A stretch of DNA of 6,711 nt from contig JAJXXM010000234.1 of the NCBI GenBank assembly GCA_021781095.1, positions 1 through 6,711 on the forward strand, in the 5' to 3' direction. Source of the stretch: a bacterium (GTDB lineage Bacteria; Eremiobacterota; Eremiobacteria; Baltobacterales; Baltobacteraceae). Positions 6,018 through 6,711 of this stretch are shown piece after piece. Below the pieces are notes generated by a model. The model had not been told where the DNA came from. It worked only from the letters and a program-made list of their open reading frames with translations, and made no database searches. The translations under genes and the position numbers were made by a program. The first letter of the stretch is position 1; every line of letters starts with the position of its first letter.

Positions 6018-6711
6018 ATGCACGAACGTCAACCCGACATCGAAGTCGCTGCGGTGCCAGCGGTGCGCGGCCGAGCGATCGTTATCACCTCCGGTAAGGG
6101 CGGCGTCGGCAAAACGACGACCACCGCCAATCTCGGAACCGCGCTCGCCATGCGCGGCGCGCGCGTCGCCCTCGTCGACGCCGACGTCGGCCTGCGCAAT
6201 CTCGATATCGTTCTCGGCCTCGAAAGCCGCGTGAAGCACCACCTGCTCGACGTGATCGAAGGCGGCGTCACGCTCGACGACGCCTTGGTGCCCTCGAAAT
6301 ACACCGATTCGCTCATGCTGCTCGCGGCCGCGCAGAATCGCGAAAAAGATGAAGTGCCGACCGAAGCGATGACCGCGCTGATCGAACGCCTGCGCGAACG
6401 CTTCGATTACGTGTTGGTCGACTGCCCGGCCGGAATCGAGCACGGGTTCCGAAACGCCGTCGCGGGCGCGCAGGAAGCGATCGTCGTCTGCACGCCGGAG
6501 GTCTCCGCAGTGCGCGACGTCGACCGCGTGATCGGCTTACTCGGCAATCGTTTCAAACCGCAACTCATCGTCAATCGCCTGCGCCCGCAACTCGTCAAGC
6601 GCGGGAAGATGCTCTCGGTCGAAGACGTCAACGCGATTCTGCGTTTGCCGCTGCTCGGGGTGATCGCCGACGAACCCGAGATCATCATCACCACCAACAA
6701 AGTCGAGCCGC
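6018..6711 (+). CDS. Second MinD-family ATPase, tandem paralogue, 3' end outside window
   Basis: The frame from ATG at 6018 is open to the right edge (231 residues seen). All visible MinD motifs are present: deviant Walker A SGKGGVGKTT (25-34, signature K27, P-loop K32), DADVGLRNLDI (54-64), LVDCPAGIE (133-141, D135), RDVDR (166-170) and IVNRLRPQLVKRG (184-196). It aligns with the first copy almost without gaps across the whole visible length. Differences: about 15 extra residues before the conserved start (HERQPDIEVAAVPAVRGR), and a diverged stretch after the Walker A' motif (KHHLLDVIEGGVTLDDALVP, about 73-92), where the first copy is more like E. coli MinD. The C-terminal membrane helix is outside the window, so membrane binding cannot be judged. 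It could be a second MinD, a MinD variant forming mixed dimers, or a MinD-like positioning ATPase with another cargo. It is not FlhG/YlxH by context, as no flagellar gene is near. Confidence 0.9.
   Translation, partial: MHERQPDIEVAAVPAVRGRAIVITSGKGGVGKTTTTANLGTALAMRGARVALVDADVGLRNLDIVLGLESRVKHHLLDVIEGGVTLDDALVPSKYTDSLMLLAAAQNREKDEVPTEAMTALIERLRERFDYVLVDCPAGIEHGFRNAVAGAQEAIVVCTPEVSAVRDVDRVIGLLGNRFKPQLIVNRLRPQLVKRGKMLSVEDVNAILRLPLLGVIADEPEIIITTNKVEP

Noticed and set aside
4827..6443. 538-codon minus-strand open frame
   Set aside because: It lies antisense to minC and both minD genes. Its apparent internal repeat (similar ends of two halves) only mirrors the minD duplication.

Overview
The window is a GC-rich bacterial chromosome segment, visibly dense in GCG/CGC codons. 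It has two gene blocks that diverge from an intergenic region at about 4165-4381. No RNA genes, insertion sequences, CRISPR arrays or clear terminators are visible. The genes point to a rod-shaped or at least Min-positioned bacterium, probably with a two-membrane envelope (BepA-like secreted M48 protease, type IV pilin-like protein). The taxon cannot be fixed from the sequence. The combination of a tandem minD pair with an M48 / DUF697 / MOSC cluster fits a poorly sampled deep lineage (for example Eremiobacterota or a relative), but that is a guess.

Left block, minus strand, read from 4164 down to 1: a secreted M48 zinc metalloprotease with a long unassigned C-terminal region; a DUF697-type membrane protein with a degenerate GTPase-like N-terminus, whose start overlaps the protease stop by 11 bases; a MOSC-domain protein (MOSC_N plus MOSC) that follows after 2 bases and has no ATG/GTG/TTG start; and, after 30 bases, a type IV prepilin-like protein that runs off the left edge. 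The tight spacing suggests one transcript. The first two products could act together at the envelope. The MOSC and pilin genes look like passengers of the same transcript rather than obvious partners.

Right block, plus strand, 4382 to the right edge: minC, then minD, then a second minD-like gene cut by the right edge. Gaps are 1 and 3 bases, so this is a compact operon. MinC inhibits FtsZ assembly and MinD is the membrane-bound ATPase that recruits it. The tandem duplication of minD is the most unusual feature: both copies keep every visible ATPase motif, yet they differ in the N-terminus and in the segment after the Walker A' motif. No minE is visible, though one could lie past the right edge.

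Between the blocks there is a perfect 7-base inverted repeat (4208-4226) and two small hairpins just upstream of minC. These are the only regulatory-looking elements seen. Several very long open frames on the opposite strands of these genes are GC-bias shadows and were not annotated.
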